NCBI GenBank assembly: GCA_016932415.1
Contig: JAFGCX010000007.1
Span: 1-64,000, forward strand
Direction of reading: 5' to 3'
Origin: Candidatus Krumholzibacteriota bacterium
GTDB lineage: Bacteria; Krumholzibacteriota; Krumholzibacteriia; Krumholzibacteriales; Krumholzibacteriaceae
Length of the DNA stretch: 64,000 nucleotides
Position 1 is the first letter of the stretch, and every line of letters begins with the position of its first letter. The translations under genes and the position numbers were made by a program. Shown one piece after another: positions 7,579 through 17,299 of the stretch. The notes under the pieces are model-generated. The model had not been told where the DNA came from. It made no database searches and saw nothing but the letters and a program-made list of their open reading frames with translations.

Positions 7579-9280
7579 TCGTACACCTTCCTTGAAAAAT
7601 TACTCTAGGATCCCAAATAAACGCGATCATTCCGCTTCCGAGAATAGTCGCTCCCGAAATGCCGCTTATTCCCCTGACCATCACCGGTAATCCTTTGATC
7701 ACAACATCCTGCTGACCGATGATATGATCGACTATCAGGCCGGCCGATTCCTCTCCGGCATCGATGATTATCATTTTTATGAAACGTGACGCGTTCTGAT
7801 CGAGTCTCATCTCGAAGATCTCATCAGGCCGGATGACAGGTACAGTTTCGTCTCCATTTAGATATACCTGCTTACCTCGGATCGTTTTGAACGAACTGTG
7901 CTCCACGCGGGTCGTCTCTTTGACGTATTCGATCGGAAGAGCGTGTATCTCGGCCCCGACTCGGAACAACAGGGCTTTTATGATGGAAAGATTTATCGGA
8001 AGATGCATCGATATGAGAGTCCCTCCCGATTTCCGGCTGGCGATATTCATCGAGCCGCCGAGAGAATCTATAGTATCCTTCACGACATTCATCCCGACTC
8101 CACGCCCTGAATACCTGCTGACCCTGTCTCGCGTGCTGAATCCCGGAGCGGTAAGGATTCCGCACAATTCATCGCCGATCTCATCTCCCTTCAGTTCTTC
8201 AATCGTCTCTTTTCCCGATTTTTTTCTGACCGTCTCAATATCTATCCCTCGCCCGTCATCCTCGACTTCAACAATGACATGATTCTTCTCTCTTTTAGCG
8301 CTGAGTATTAAATTACCTGTCTCCGGCTTCCCCATGGCGATCCGTTCCTCTGGAGATTCTATTCCGTGGTCTATAGCGTTTCTTATCAGGTGAACCAGTG
8401 GTTCTCCCATCCTCTCCAGAACAGTCCTGTCCAACCCGATATCTGATCCTTTCACCTCAAACTTCACTTTCTTGCCGAGTTCCCTGGAGGTGTCCCTGGC
8501 CATTCTTTTAAAACGGTGAAAAATCTGCTCAGCCGGTACCAGCCTTGCCTCCATGACATCCTTCTGGATCTCCGATATGAGTTTTCCAGAAGATTCGAGT
8601 TCAGCCAGCAGCTCTTTTGCCCCTGTCTCCTGAGCGATGCTGCTCAGGCGAATGCGACTTATTATCAGCTCTCCGACCAGATCCATAAGATTATCAAGCC
8701 TTTCAAGATCGACTCTCGTCGATACGATCGCCTGTTGATGAGGACTGTCATTGATATCACAGGTCCGGAATTCCGGGGGATCCGCGATGCCAGGCAGTTC
8801 AACGCCATGATCGGTTTCGACTGTCTTCTCCAGCCCTCTTTCGCTGATCACATTTTCAATCTTTTCCAGGGAATCCGGATCGTTCTTTCCAAGTTTCATA
8901 TTGATGGGTGAAAGCAGCACGAGAATATCTCCCAGCATTTGCTCGCCTTCGATGCCTTCTTCTTCATTCATCGCCCAATGGACGAGTTTTCCCAGCATGT
9001 CCACGACTCTCAGAAGAAGGTCGATCTCGGACGAATCGATAGTCAACTCGCCTTTTTTCCAGTAATCGAGAATATTCTCAAGCGCGTGACTCGCTTCCAC
9101 GACCTGATCGTATCCCATTGCTCCTGACATACCCTTCATATTGTGCGCGTTCCTGAATAACTCCTCGAGGCAGGCGGTGTTATTATCGCCCTTTTCAAGA
9201 TCCATCATCCCTTCCTCAAGCGCCCTCAGGATCTCGTTCGCTTCACTTACAAACAGAGCTTTGTAATCGCTTGCTTTCAT
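7541..9280 (-). CDS. cheA: Chemotaxis histidine kinase CheA
   Basis: A 579-residue CheA. The P1 domain carries phospho-acceptor His46 in RNAHNMKGMSGAMG. After a linker (about 110-185) with no clear P2 domain comes the P3 dimerisation helix pair (TRVDLERLDNLMDLVGELII). The P4 ATPase has its N-box (HLIRNAIDHGIES), G1 (VEDDGRGID) and G2 (GRGVGMNVV). A P5 CheW-like domain fills the last 130 residues. The start codon overlaps the cheB stop (ATGA). Lack of an evident P2 may mean CheY and CheB dock directly on P1/P4. Confidence 0.96.
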   Translation of the reverse strand: MKASDYKALFVSEANEILRALEEGMMDLEKGDNNTACLEELFRNAHNMKGMSGAMGYDQVVEASHALENILDYWKKGELTIDSSEIDLLLRVVDMLGKLVHWAMNEEEGIEGEQMLGDILVLLSPINMKLGKNDPDSLEKIENVISERGLEKTVETDHGVELPGIADPPEFRTCDINDSPHQQAIVSTRVDLERLDNLMDLVGELIISRIRLSSIAQETGAKELLAELESSGKLISEIQKDVMEARLVPAEQIFHRFKRMARDTSRELGKKVKFEVKGSDIGLDRTVLERMGEPLVHLIRNAIDHGIESPEERIAMGKPETGNLILSAKREKNHVIVEVEDDGRGIDIETVRKKSGKETIEELKGDEIGDELCGILTAPGFSTRDRVSRYSGRGVGMNVVKDTIDSLGGSMNIASRKSGGTLISMHLPINLSIIKALLFRVGAEIHALPIEYVKETTRVEHSSFKTIRGKQVYLNGDETVPVIRPDEIFEMRLDQNASRFIKMIIIDAGEESAGLIVDHIIGQQDVVIKGLPVMVRGISGISGATILGSGMIAFIWDPRVIFQGRCTNESDKETVLLEN

Positions 9281-10365
9281 GATCCGGCTTCCATTACTAT
9301 AGTTTCATTCACCATCTCGACTATTACATCCGCTATCTCACAGAGAGGCACGACCCTGTCGGCAAGTCCTTCCGATTCCACCGACCCTGGCATCCCGTAG
9401 ATCAGGGATGTCGAACGGTCCTGGCAGATCACCTTTCCACCATACTTTTTAATAGAGGCGCACCCCGCGGTTCCATCCTTGCCCATTCCGGTCAGGACCA
9501 CGCCGATCATCCTGTCCCTGAATACCGGAGCAAAAGAAGTCATCGCAAAATCTATCGAGGGACAGGCTGTCTTCTGAAGATCGTTCCTTGGAAAAAGCAT
9601 TACCGAAGGCCTACCCCTGTCCTCATCGAGAAAAAGGTGCATTCCTCCCGGAGCGACAAGGATTCTTCCCGGAAGGATCAGATCCCCGCTACCCGCCTCA
9701 TGGACCGGCGCGGCTGCCCGTGAATCAAGGCGTTCAGCCAGATAACCGGTAAAATCAGGAGGCATGTGCTGAATCAGAAGGATGCTGGCATTTATTTCAT
9801 CGGGAAGTCTCGGAATGATCTCCATCAACGCCTGCGGTCCGCCGGTGCTCGCTCCTATTATTACAAGAGAATCGTCACGATTCTTTTTTTCGACACTGCG
9901 ATCGATTCTCAGGTTATGCTCAGCCGGGGAAAACCTGACCTTTTCGACATCTACCGTAGAAGCCATTCTGATCTTCGATATCAGTTCCCTGACTGGAAAC
10001 CTGTTACCACTCATGGTCTTGGCCACAAAATCGACAGCTCCGTATTCGAGGCAGGTAAGTGCCATTCGCGCGTTGTTTGCCGTGTGGCCGCTCAGAATTA
10101 CGACGGGAACCGGCCATTCGCTCATTATATACCTGAGCGTATCGAGCCCGTCCATTCGCGGCATTTCCAGGTCGAGAGTGATACAATCAGGTTTCAGGTC
10201 GACGAGTTTTTTAAGTACTTCCCTCCCGTTAGCCGCCGTTCCGACCACTTTGATATCGGGATCAGTCTCCACCGATTCCGCTATAAGGGTCCGCATGAAG
10301 GGGGAATCCTCGCCTATCAGCAATCTGATCTCTTTTCTTCCCCTGCTGATTCTATCCTCGTTCAT
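9277..10365 (-). CDS. cheB: Receptor methylesterase/deamidase CheB
   Basis: An N-terminal receiver domain (phospho-acceptor Asp66 in ITLDLEMPRMDG, numbered from one codon upstream) is joined to a C-terminal methylesterase. The catalytic triad is visible: Ser174 in IGASTGGP, His201 in LIQHMPP, Asp298 in GMGKDG. It removes methyl groups that CheR adds to the receptor. The ATG at 10365 overlaps the cheD stop (TGATG); a TTG one codon upstream is the alternative start. The gene is between cheD and cheA with overlaps on both sides. Confidence 0.95.
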   Translation of the reverse strand: MNEDRISRGRKEIRLLIGEDSPFMRTLIAESVETDPDIKVVGTAANGREVLKKLVDLKPDCITLDLEMPRMDGLDTLRYIMSEWPVPVVILSGHTANNARMALTCLEYGAVDFVAKTMSGNRFPVRELISKIRMASTVDVEKVRFSPAEHNLRIDRSVEKKNRDDSLVIIGASTGGPQALMEIIPRLPDEINASILLIQHMPPDFTGYLAERLDSRAAAPVHEAGSGDLILPGRILVAPGGMHLFLDEDRGRPSVMLFPRNDLQKTACPSIDFAMTSFAPVFRDRMIGVVLTGMGKDGTAGCASIKKYGGKVICQDRSTSLIYGMPGSVESEGLADRVVPLCEIADVIVEMVNETIVMEAGS

Positions 10366-10871
10366 CAATATATCTCCTCGTTATCATGCGCGTCGCGGAC
10401 GTATACGTTACCATCGGATATCGTGAATAATATTGTCCTTCCAGTCGTTCCCCCGACGCATTCGGCGATTACCGGGATCCCTGCCGATTTCAGATTCTCC
10501 CGGGCAGTCCTGATATTCTCCAGTCCGACCTGTATGACTCCACGACTGCCGATCACATGCTTGAACATCTGCGCTCCTCCGAACAACTTGGCCGTCATTC
10601 TGTTTTTTTGAGCGCCGCACTTGATCATTCTCGTGACCATTATCTCGATAGCCGAATCGACGAATTTCGCCGGATTCTCATTGTTTTTCACCTTGTCGCG
10701 ATTGGGATGCATCACGTGGGCGAGACTTCCCATCCGTTCGACCGGATCATGGAGCACTATCCCCACGCAGGAACCCAATGCCATTGTGTACATCCTCATT
10801 GGAGCAACTCCGATCCTGAATTGAGCCATCCCGACTTTTATGATCGTTCCTGTTTCACTGTCGCGGATCAT
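10365..10871 (-). CDS. cheD: Receptor glutamine deamidase CheD
   Basis: A 168-residue CheD. The catalytic Cys35 in MALGSCVGIVL and His52 in LAHVMHP are present, as is the C-terminal GG..GR.I.F segment of the family. CheD deamidates glutamines in receptors and in other bacteria binds CheC, which is also encoded in this operon. A CheC/CheD feedback loop is therefore likely here. Confidence 0.93.
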   Translation of the reverse strand: MIRDSETGTIIKVGMAQFRIGVAPMRMYTMALGSCVGIVLHDPVERMGSLAHVMHPNRDKVKNNENPAKFVDSAIEIMVTRMIKCGAQKNRMTAKLFGGAQMFKHVIGSRGVIQVGLENIRTARENLKSAGIPVIAECVGGTTGRTILFTISDGNVYVRDAHDNEEIY

Positions 10872-10940
10872 ATGCTGTCTTTCCGGAAACTGTACGCTCC
10901 CAAATTTCTTCCCAGGATCGAATAAGCCTCTCTCGCGAAT

Positions 10941-11453
10941 TTACTGCTGCGCTTCCATGCACTGCGCGAACAGCTCCTTAATATCAAGACACTGTTCCAC
11001 TATCTTCTCGGGCTCGATGCAGATAAGCATCTCACCCTCGATCTGCGCTATCCCCATGACCGACTGCTCAAAGGAATGATCGCTGGACACCTCCGGCGAT
11101 TTCCTGATCTCTTCTGAATCGATCCGCACCACATCCTTCACTTCATCGACCATGAAACCGAATCCACCTTCCCGGGAATCCAGTATTATTACCCTCTTTT
11201 TCCTTTTATTCCCCCGGTTGGGATCTTCCTCTACTCCAAGGACCGAATGTATTTCCAGGACGGGAATTATCTCTCCCCGGAGATTGATCACGCCGGAAAC
11301 AGGATTTGCCATGCCCGGGACGGGGAAAGCCTTGATAGGCCGTATTATCTCCTTGACCTTCGAGACCGGAATACCATAGTTTTCGCTACCGAGCCTGAAC
11401 GTCACCAGCTGCAGGCCTTTACCCTCAACAGTGAATTTTTTCTTTGTTTCCAT
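10941..11453 (-). CDS. cheW: Coupling protein CheW
   Basis: A 170-residue single CheW domain linking receptor to CheA. Family hallmarks are LVTFRLGSENYGIPVSKVKE near the start, NPVSGVINLRGEIIPVLE in the middle, and FGFMVDEVKDVVRI. The ATG at 11453 follows AGAGGT; a GTG one codon upstream is equally placed. It lies between the mcp and cheD genes. The C-terminus (about 20 residues after IEPEKIV) carries a short extension ending in MEAQQ. Confidence 0.94.
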   Translation of the reverse strand: METKKKFTVEGKGLQLVTFRLGSENYGIPVSKVKEIIRPIKAFPVPGMANPVSGVINLRGEIIPVLEIHSVLGVEEDPNRGNKRKKRVIILDSREGGFGFMVDEVKDVVRIDSEEIRKSPEVSSDHSFEQSVMGIAQIEGEMLICIEPEKIVEQCLDIKELFAQCMEAQQ

Positions 11454-11478
11454 CACCGCTTACCTCTTTTTCACGCGA

Positions 11479-13146
11479 TCAGCTTACGATCACTGCTTCA
11501 TCTACCTTATCGATCATGGTGATTTTAAACCGGCCCACGTGTTCTCTGAGCTGGATAGCCATATCGCTGAGCTTTTGCGCGGAGGAAGCCACGTCTTCCA
11601 TGCTCGAAGTCATCTGCTCCATCGAAGCGGCAGTCTCCTGCGTCGACGACGCGTTCTTCTCCGCGCTTGAAGAGATCTCATCGATCGAGCTGATCACATT
11701 CTTCATTCCACGGCTCAGTTCCTTGGTCGCGGCTGAAATACGCCTGGCCATGTCGCTTGAACTTTTCAACACTTCCACGATCTCGTTGAGAGATTCACCG
11801 GTCCTGGTGATCACTTCTTTACCCTCCGCAACTTCTTTTGAGCCAAGTTCTATGCTCTGAACGGCGGTTTGCGTGTCATCCTGGGTCTTTCTTATAAGGA
11901 CTGCTATCTCTTCCGCGGCCTTCGCGCTGCCTTCGGCGAGTTTTTTTACTTCATCGGCCACCACCGCGAACCCTCTTCCCGCCTCGCCGGCTCTTGCCGC
12001 CTCGATCGCCGCGTTGAGCGCGAGCATATTAGTCTGGTCCGCTATATCGGTGATTACATCAACGATCTCCCCGATCTGGTTCGATCTTTCGCCCAGATGC
12101 CTTATGATCACTGAAGATTCTTTGGTCACGTCATAGATCGTGTTGATCTTCTGAACGGCTTTTTCGGCAGATTCTCCACCCTTGATAGCCGTTTCGGAAG
12201 CGTTTGTGGCGGCCGAGGCTGCCAGTTCGGCGCTGTTCGCGACCTGCTTGACCGAACGCTCCATATTCTTGATCTCTCTTATCGTGTCTTCCACCTTCTG
12301 GGCCTGAAGATCAGTCGACTTGGCGATCTTCTGGACCGTCATTGAAGTCTCTTCGGTAATCGAATTCATCTGTTCGGTGGAAGCGGAAAGGCTTTGGGCG
12401 GAAAAATTCACTTTGTCCGAAGTAGACCTTATGATATTTATTATCCCTGATATATTGGAGAACATTTCGTTCAGAGTCGCTCCCAGCCTCCCCAGCTCGC
12501 CGTCAGAGTTTATATTGATCTTCGTGGTCAGATCTCCCGCGTTAGTGGCAAGCACCCGGCTGGCTTCAAGCAGCTGCCTGACCGGTTTCTTGATCATGTA
12601 ATGGATCTGGCAATAGAAGAAAGCGAATACGATGAAGAGGGATATCCCAGTGACGAGAATTATCCTTATAAACGCCGAAAAAGCGAACGCCCTGCCGGAA
12701 CTGTCATAAGTCCATATCTTAAGCGTAAGATGCTCTTTTCCTCCAAGCGGTATTTCGTAGCTCTGGCCTTCAGCCCTTGCCTCATCGTCTGTTGCTGTTC
12801 TGTCGGCGTTTGCCTTTTCGTCGCTGAATTCCATTCCAGACATGGACAGGATGGTTTTTCCGCCTCGGTCGATCAGGTCGATTCGATCGAGCGATCCATG
12901 CCGGGCCTTCAATTCGGCATAGGCCAGGGCAAGATCTTCCTGCGATTCGCTTCCATCGATCAGGGCGGCCGCCTCGTTTATCAGCCCTGAAATATCTGCC
13001 TGGACTTCAACCAGGGTGTCTCTGGTCGAGTTGCCTGACAACCTGAACAACGAAAACGACATCCCCGCGCATATCAAAAGAGACACCAGCGACATTGTCA
13101 CAAAGACCTTGCTGCTGAGTGTCCTTTTCGGATTGAAACGAATCAT
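11479..13146 (-). CDS. Methyl-accepting chemotaxis protein
   Basis: A 555-residue receptor. TM1 (about 15-37) and TM2 (about 158-182) flank a small periplasmic domain of about 120 residues. A HAMP domain follows ([22 protein letters not shown]...), then a long coiled-coil signalling domain with the conserved hairpin tip ([18 protein letters not shown], then [16 protein letters not shown]). Methylation-type Glu/Gln pairs occur on both helices. The C-terminus has no CheR-binding pentapeptide. The gene overlaps cheR (TAATG). It is the only receptor in view and so is presumably the input for this operon; the ligand is unknown. Confidence 0.95.
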   Translation of the reverse strand: MIRFNPKRTLSSKVFVTMSLVSLLICAGMSFSLFRLSGNSTRDTLVEVQADISGLINEAAALIDGSESQEDLALAYAELKARHGSLDRIDLIDRGGKTILSMSGMEFSDEKANADRTATDDEARAEGQSYEIPLGGKEHLTLKIWTYDSSGRAFAFSAFIRIILVTGISLFIVFAFFYCQIHYMIKKPVRQLLEASRVLATNAGDLTTKININSDGELGRLGATLNEMFSNISGIINIIRSTSDKVNFSAQSLSASTEQMNSITEETSMTVQKIAKSTDLQAQKVEDTIREIKNMERSVKQVANSAELAASAATNASETAIKGGESAEKAVQKINTIYDVTKESSVIIRHLGERSNQIGEIVDVITDIADQTNMLALNAAIEAARAGEAGRGFAVVADEVKKLAEGSAKAAEEIAVLIRKTQDDTQTAVQSIELGSKEVAEGKEVITRTGESLNEIVEVLKSSSDMARRISAATKELSRGMKNVISSIDEISSSAEKNASSTQETAASMEQMTSSMEDVASSAQKLSDMAIQLREHVGRFKITMIDKVDEAVIVS

Positions 13147-14012
13147 TATTTTCCTCCCTGGGTCTGATTTGAACTTTCTGCATCTTTCTTGACTATAAGC
13201 TTCCTGAAAATCTTGTTTCTTGGATCGACGATCTCGAACTGATCTCCTGAACCGGATTCAAGAGCCTCACTCTTGCCGAGGATAAGCAGCCCTTCATCGC
13301 TGAGAGCGCTGTGAAACCTGGAAATGACCTGCCCCCGTATATCATGCTCGAAATGAATAAGGACATTTCTGCAGACGATCAGGTCCAGCAGGGAAAATGG
13401 CGGCGGTGAAAAGAGATCATGGACTCGGAATTTTACCGATCTTCTTATCCGGTTGGAGATCCTGAACATCCCGTCTTCCGGTTCAAACGCCACCGATTTC
13501 ATCTGAGCGGGAACCCGCGTGATCTTTTCTTCGGAATAAAGACCTGCCCTGGCAGTCTTTGTCGATTCTTCGGATATATCGGTCCCGAATACTTCCAGTT
13601 CCATTCCCGGCGAATATTTACTGAGCAGATAATCCATAAGGATGGCGAGGCTGTACGTCTCATCCCCGGTCGAGCACCCGGCGCTCCAGATCCTGACGAC
13701 TCCGCCGTTTTCTTTTTTTCTTCCGATCAGTTCAGGGAATAAGACCGTTTCCAGCTTGCGAAAGACATCCTCGTCCCTGAAAAACCCTGTCACGTGGATC
13801 GTAACTATATCCTTCAGTCTTTCGATTTCTTCCGGATGTTCGTTAAGGTAGATGAAATACTCGTCGATGCTGTCGCACCCCACCATCTGGATCCTGTGCA
13901 TGATCCTTCTCTTCATACAGGTAGTCCTGTACATCGACAGATCGATCCCGTAGCGGGAGTTGATATACCAGGTCAGTTCATTGATCTCGAGAACGCTTTC
14001 TTTCTGCTCCAT
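13146..14012 (-). CDS. cheR: Receptor methyltransferase CheR
   Basis: A 288-residue SAM-dependent glutamate methyltransferase and the first gene of the che operon. The N-terminal helical domain contains the basic [10 protein letters not shown] segment. The SAM-binding motif is [15 protein letters not shown] near residue 115, and CRNVLIHF near 215 is the usual CheR signature. The C-terminal 20 residues are polar and basic. Its stop overlaps the receptor start. A sigma-54-like promoter lies about 100 bp upstream. Confidence 0.95.
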   Translation of the reverse strand: MEQKESVLEINELTWYINSRYGIDLSMYRTTCMKRRIMHRIQMVGCDSIDEYFIYLNEHPEEIERLKDIVTIHVTGFFRDEDVFRKLETVLFPELIGRKKENGGVVRIWSAGCSTGDETYSLAILMDYLLSKYSPGMELEVFGTDISEESTKTARAGLYSEEKITRVPAQMKSVAFEPEDGMFRISNRIRRSVKFRVHDLFSPPPFSLLDLIVCRNVLIHFEHDIRGQVISRFHSALSDEGLLILGKSEALESGSGDQFEIVDPRNKIFRKLIVKKDAESSNQTQGGK

Positions 14013-14341
14013 ATTACTCCGTAATCCGCGTTTGAATTTCCCCGATGTCGGAAATCTCTCAAGTTTTGAAATAATCCGCCGAAGAATGGCGGGGGATTAT
14101 ATCGGGAATCGATTTTGCAATTGCTGTACCACAAGGAGACTTTAGTCCCATGATCCTCGATGTATGTGAGTATTGAGGGGACTATATACTAACTGGCTGT
14201 ATTTACGGGTTATTACAGCGATTAAGTAACGACGGGAAACAGCAGGAAAAGATACCGGACAAGCAAACAGGTGAAGACAGGATAGGGGAAAATGCACAAC
14301 AAACTTGCTTTTTGCAACAGAACAATTAAAAGGAGTCCACG
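14013..14341. other. Divergent intergenic region between cheR and phzF
   Basis: 329 bp without a gene. It holds a sigma-54-type promoter reading into cheR (14116-14131) and a bulged hairpin in the expected cheR leader (14071-14100; ATAATCC and GCC pair with GGC and GGATTAT, leaving a GGG bulge, with no T-run). The right half leads into phzF, whose start is preceded by AAAAGGAG. No confident sigma-70 promoter for phzF was found, and short frames here have no protein-like content. Confidence 0.6.
14116..14131 (-). promoter_or_regulatory. Sigma-54 (RpoN) type -24/-12 promoter of the che operon
   Basis: Minus strand reads TGGTACAGCAATTGCA. The invariant GG and GC dinucleotides are exactly 10 nt apart, with TGGyAC at -24 and TTGCA at -12, as in the RpoN consensus. 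Transcription would begin near 14104, giving a leader of about 90 nt before the cheR start at 14012. Such promoters need an AAA+ activator; none is encoded in this window. Confidence 0.65.
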
Positions 14342-15322
14342 ATGCCAAGATTAACGATCAAACAGGTTGATGCTTTTACAACTAGTCCGTTCTGTGGTAA
14401 TCCGGCTGGTGTCATAACCGATGCGGACGGGTTGACATCGGATGATATGCTTAAGATCGCGGGTGAGATGAACCTTGCCGAGACAGCTTTCGTTACAATG
14501 CCTTCGTCACCTGAATCAATGTTCAGAATCAGGTATTTCACTCCCACCGAAGAAGTGGACCTGAGCGGTCACGTAACTATAGCATGTTGTTACGCTCTTA
14601 TAGAAGATATGAGGATCGATCTCAGGAACGGAAAGACCACCGTCGGATTTGAGACGAACGTCGGCAATATTTCCGTGGAAATCGATTTTTCCCTCGGGAC
14701 GATTTCCGGCGACTCGGGCGATTCGATCGAGATCGAGACTGCCAACGGGAGGGGAACGCTCCACAAGATAATGATGAGACAGACTATCTCCGATTTTCAT
14801 CCATCGATCGTCCCTCTCGATCTCCTTTCAGACATACTCGGACTGGAGAAAAACGATATACTTGGCACCGGGCTGAGCGTCGAAGTCATATCAACCGGGC
14901 TTCATCAGCTGATGGTCCCCGTACAGAAAAAAGAGACGATACAGAACCTCAACCCCGATCTCATCAAACTCGGCCTGATGAATAAAAAGTACGGTATCGA
15001 TACGAATCATATCTTCACCCTCGACACTTTCAATGAAGATTCGGTGACCTACTCGAGGCATTTCGCTCCCGCGGTAGGGATGTGGGAAGATCCGGCGACC
15101 GGTACGGCCGCGGCAGGACTGGCGACTTATCTTCTCAGGCATGGTATCGTCAGTTCTGATTCAATGATTATGGAGCAGGGGCGTGAAACCGATAATCAGG
15201 CGAAGATCCTCGTCGAGACGGATAACACAAGCGAATGCGATACGGTAAAGATCGGCGGACTTGCCGTCACGTCGATAGTGAGAGAACTGGTCATTGAGAA
15301 CGAGATGATAGATATATCCTGA
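14342..15322 (+). CDS. PhzF-family isomerase (copy 1)
   Basis: A 326-residue protein of the PhzF/diaminopimelate-epimerase fold. The family opening (QVDAFTTSPFCGNPAGV), the catalytic Glu47 in MNLAETAF, LSGHVTIA and the second-half WEDPATGTAAAGL loop are all present. These enzymes act by acid-base catalysis, but most members outside phenazine clusters have no known substrate, and no phenazine genes are near. It is transcribed divergently from the che operon and converges on a histidine kinase gene. A second, divergent paralogue lies at 52519-53406. Confidence 0.88.
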   Translation: MPRLTIKQVDAFTTSPFCGNPAGVITDADGLTSDDMLKIAGEMNLAETAFVTMPSSPESMFRIRYFTPTEEVDLSGHVTIACCYALIEDMRIDLRNGKTTVGFETNVGNISVEIDFSLGTISGDSGDSIEIETANGRGTLHKIMMRQTISDFHPSIVPLDLLSDILGLEKNDILGTGLSVEVISTGLHQLMVPVQKKETIQNLNPDLIKLGLMNKKYGIDTNHIFTLDTFNEDSVTYSRHFAPAVGMWEDPATGTAAAGLATYLLRHGIVSSDSMIMEQGRETDNQAKILVETDNTSECDTVKIGGLAVTSIVRELVIENEMIDIS

Positions 15323-15362
15323 ATTATCCGTTCGGCGAACAGGAGACCGGTCATTCAGACCT

Positions 15363-17114
15363 TTATCGAATCGCAATTTTCGTTTTTTCAGGTTGAAAGT
15401 TCGCCGTGAGCGGCAGGGAGAAATAGAAAGTCGCGCCCTTGTCTTTTTCACTTTCCACCCAGACATTCCCCTTGTGAAGTTCGATATAATGCTTCACCAG
15501 GCGGAGGCCTATGCCCAATCCGTTTGACGATCTCGAACTGCTTCCATCCACCTGGGTGAAGTTGTCAAAAATCGAGGCGGCATTCTTCATGTCTATACCG
15601 GGACCATCATCACAAACAGTCACTATCGCGTCTGCTTCAGCCCTGGAGGTCGATATCAAGACATTCTTTCCACCAGGAGTGAATTTTATCGCGTTATTGA
15701 TCAGGTTCACGACGACCTGTTTCACTCGCAGGGGGTCGAATCTCATAATAGGGATCGAGTCATCAAGATCGATTATGATCCTGACATTCTTCTGAACAGC
15801 AAACGGTTTTGTTATAGTGACCGCGGCAGACGTCACTTCGTTGATGCAGCTTTCGGTTATGTCGAGCATCGTTTCCGACACTTCCAGTTTGGACAGATCG
15901 AGAAGATCGTTTATCAGTTTCAGAAGATCTTTCGATTGCATGTCGATTATCTCGAGAAATTCCTTGCTTGTCTCGTGATCGACCGGCAAGGCGCTGTCGT
16001 TCAAAAGAGTATCCGTATAGGCCATGATCACCGAAAGAGGAGTCCGCAATTCATGGCTTATTCTCCCGAGAAACTCGCTCTTGAGTTGATCGAGTTCCAT
16101 CAGTTTTCTGTTGCTCTCTGTCAATTCGCGATTCTGTATGGTGATCCTGTCTTCAAGCATCTTTCTGTCAGTCACGTCATGTCCGACAACGAGGAGATAC
16201 GGATGGCTCTTTATTCCGATGACGCTGAAATTGAAATCAAGGTAGACTGTCTCACCATTTTTTCTAAGGTAGGGTATCTCCACCGCTTTTGTGATCTCTC
16301 CCCGCATGACCTTGCCAAAATTCTGTACTACTGCCTCCCTACGCTCTGGTACGGCAAAATCAGAGGGGACCCTGCCAATCACCTCATTCTTTGAATATCC
16401 GAATATCTTTTTGACCGCGTCGTTGCATTCGATTATCACTCCTGATATATCAAGAAGCATGATCAGGTCATCGGCAGTCTTCATCAGAATCTGATACTTC
16501 TCCCCAAGACCCTTCAGATCCTGTAAAAGCGCTGCCTTTTCGATGGCGATAGAGGTCAGTTCGCTGAATCTGATGAGCAGATCGAGGTCGGTGAGAGAAT
16601 AGTTATCTTCTTTGAATGAACCAAAATTGACAGTTCCGATGAGGGCGTTTTTAGTAATAAGAGGAACTACGATATCCGATTTAAGCAGATCCTCCTTCAT
16701 GATCTCACTGAACCGCTGATCAGCCGGGATATTACTTCTCAGAACGGGCGTCCTGTTTATAGCGACCCAGCCCACGAGGTTTGATTCATCCAGTGGGACA
16801 TATCGCCCCTCACCTCTCTTGTCCCCATTTTTTCTGTAAACATGCCTCAGGAACAGGCAGTTCTTGTCTTTGTCATATACCGCGACGCATCCGATATCAA
16901 AATCAAGGATCCTTGACATCTCTACCGTGATCGTTGAAAGAATATCTTCAAGATCAGTCTGCGAACCTATAGCGTTTATGATCCTGATTACCGCGGATAG
17001 CTCTGTGTTCTCCCCGGCTTGCCCGTACCGGGGCGCTACCCGGTCATCACGCTGCCGCGGGCCGGATGCATTATCAATATCGATCCTTTTCTCGTCTGTA
17101 CTCAAATCCGCCAT
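15363..17114 (-). CDS. GAF-PAS sensor histidine kinase
   Basis: A 583-residue soluble kinase with no membrane segment. Domains in order: GAF (about 45-195), PAS (about 205-320), HisKA with phospho-acceptor His354 in GRISHELRTPLS, and HATPase with N-box (NLINNAIKFT), G1 (DDGPGID) and G2 (GLGIGL). It is orphaned, with no response regulator beside it. An inverted repeat lies about 40 bp upstream of its start. Signal and target are unknown; the GAF and PAS domains suggest an intracellular or redox/ligand cue. Confidence 0.93.
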   Translation of the reverse strand: MADLSTDEKRIDIDNASGPRQRDDRVAPRYGQAGENTELSAVIRIINAIGSQTDLEDILSTITVEMSRILDFDIGCVAVYDKDKNCLFLRHVYRKNGDKRGEGRYVPLDESNLVGWVAINRTPVLRSNIPADQRFSEIMKEDLLKSDIVVPLITKNALIGTVNFGSFKEDNYSLTDLDLLIRFSELTSIAIEKAALLQDLKGLGEKYQILMKTADDLIMLLDISGVIIECNDAVKKIFGYSKNEVIGRVPSDFAVPERREAVVQNFGKVMRGEITKAVEIPYLRKNGETVYLDFNFSVIGIKSHPYLLVVGHDVTDRKMLEDRITIQNRELTESNRKLMELDQLKSEFLGRISHELRTPLSVIMAYTDTLLNDSALPVDHETSKEFLEIIDMQSKDLLKLINDLLDLSKLEVSETMLDITESCINEVTSAAVTITKPFAVQKNVRIIIDLDDSIPIMRFDPLRVKQVVVNLINNAIKFTPGGKNVLISTSRAEADAIVTVCDDGPGIDMKNAASIFDNFTQVDGSSSRSSNGLGIGLRLVKHYIELHKGNVWVESEKDKGATFYFSLPLTANFQPEKTKIAIR

Positions 17115-17150
17115 TCTTTCAAGGAATCATAACCCGGTACAATTCTCACC

Positions 17151-17191
17151 TTTTCCTGAATAAAGCAGGAAATATTCCATTTTCAGGAAAA
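17151..17191. repeat. Inverted repeat upstream of the GAF-PAS kinase gene
   Basis: TTTTCCTGAA at 17151-17160 is repeated inverted as TTCAGGAAAA at 17182-17191, and an extra CAGGAAA lies between them at 17166-17172. It is 36 bp upstream of the kinase start and about 110 bp beyond the tryptophanase stop. It could be an operator or a weak terminator; no T-run follows on the minus strand. Confidence 0.35.
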
Positions 17192-17299
17192 TCACGTTTG
17201 AGTATATATAACCAGGCCAGACAGGCTTTTAAGGATATCGGAGCGCGTTGATGAAAACGCTTCGTGGAGTCATAGGAATGCAGAAATGATCAGAACTTG

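Noticed and set aside
9766-10611. Overlapping plus-strand open frames of 281 and 214 codons
   Set aside because: Antisense to cheB and cheD, both with intact catalytic residues.
14071-14100. Hairpin in the cheR leader as an intrinsic terminator
   Set aside because: The stem is bulged and not followed by a T-run on either strand, so it is noted only as leader structure.
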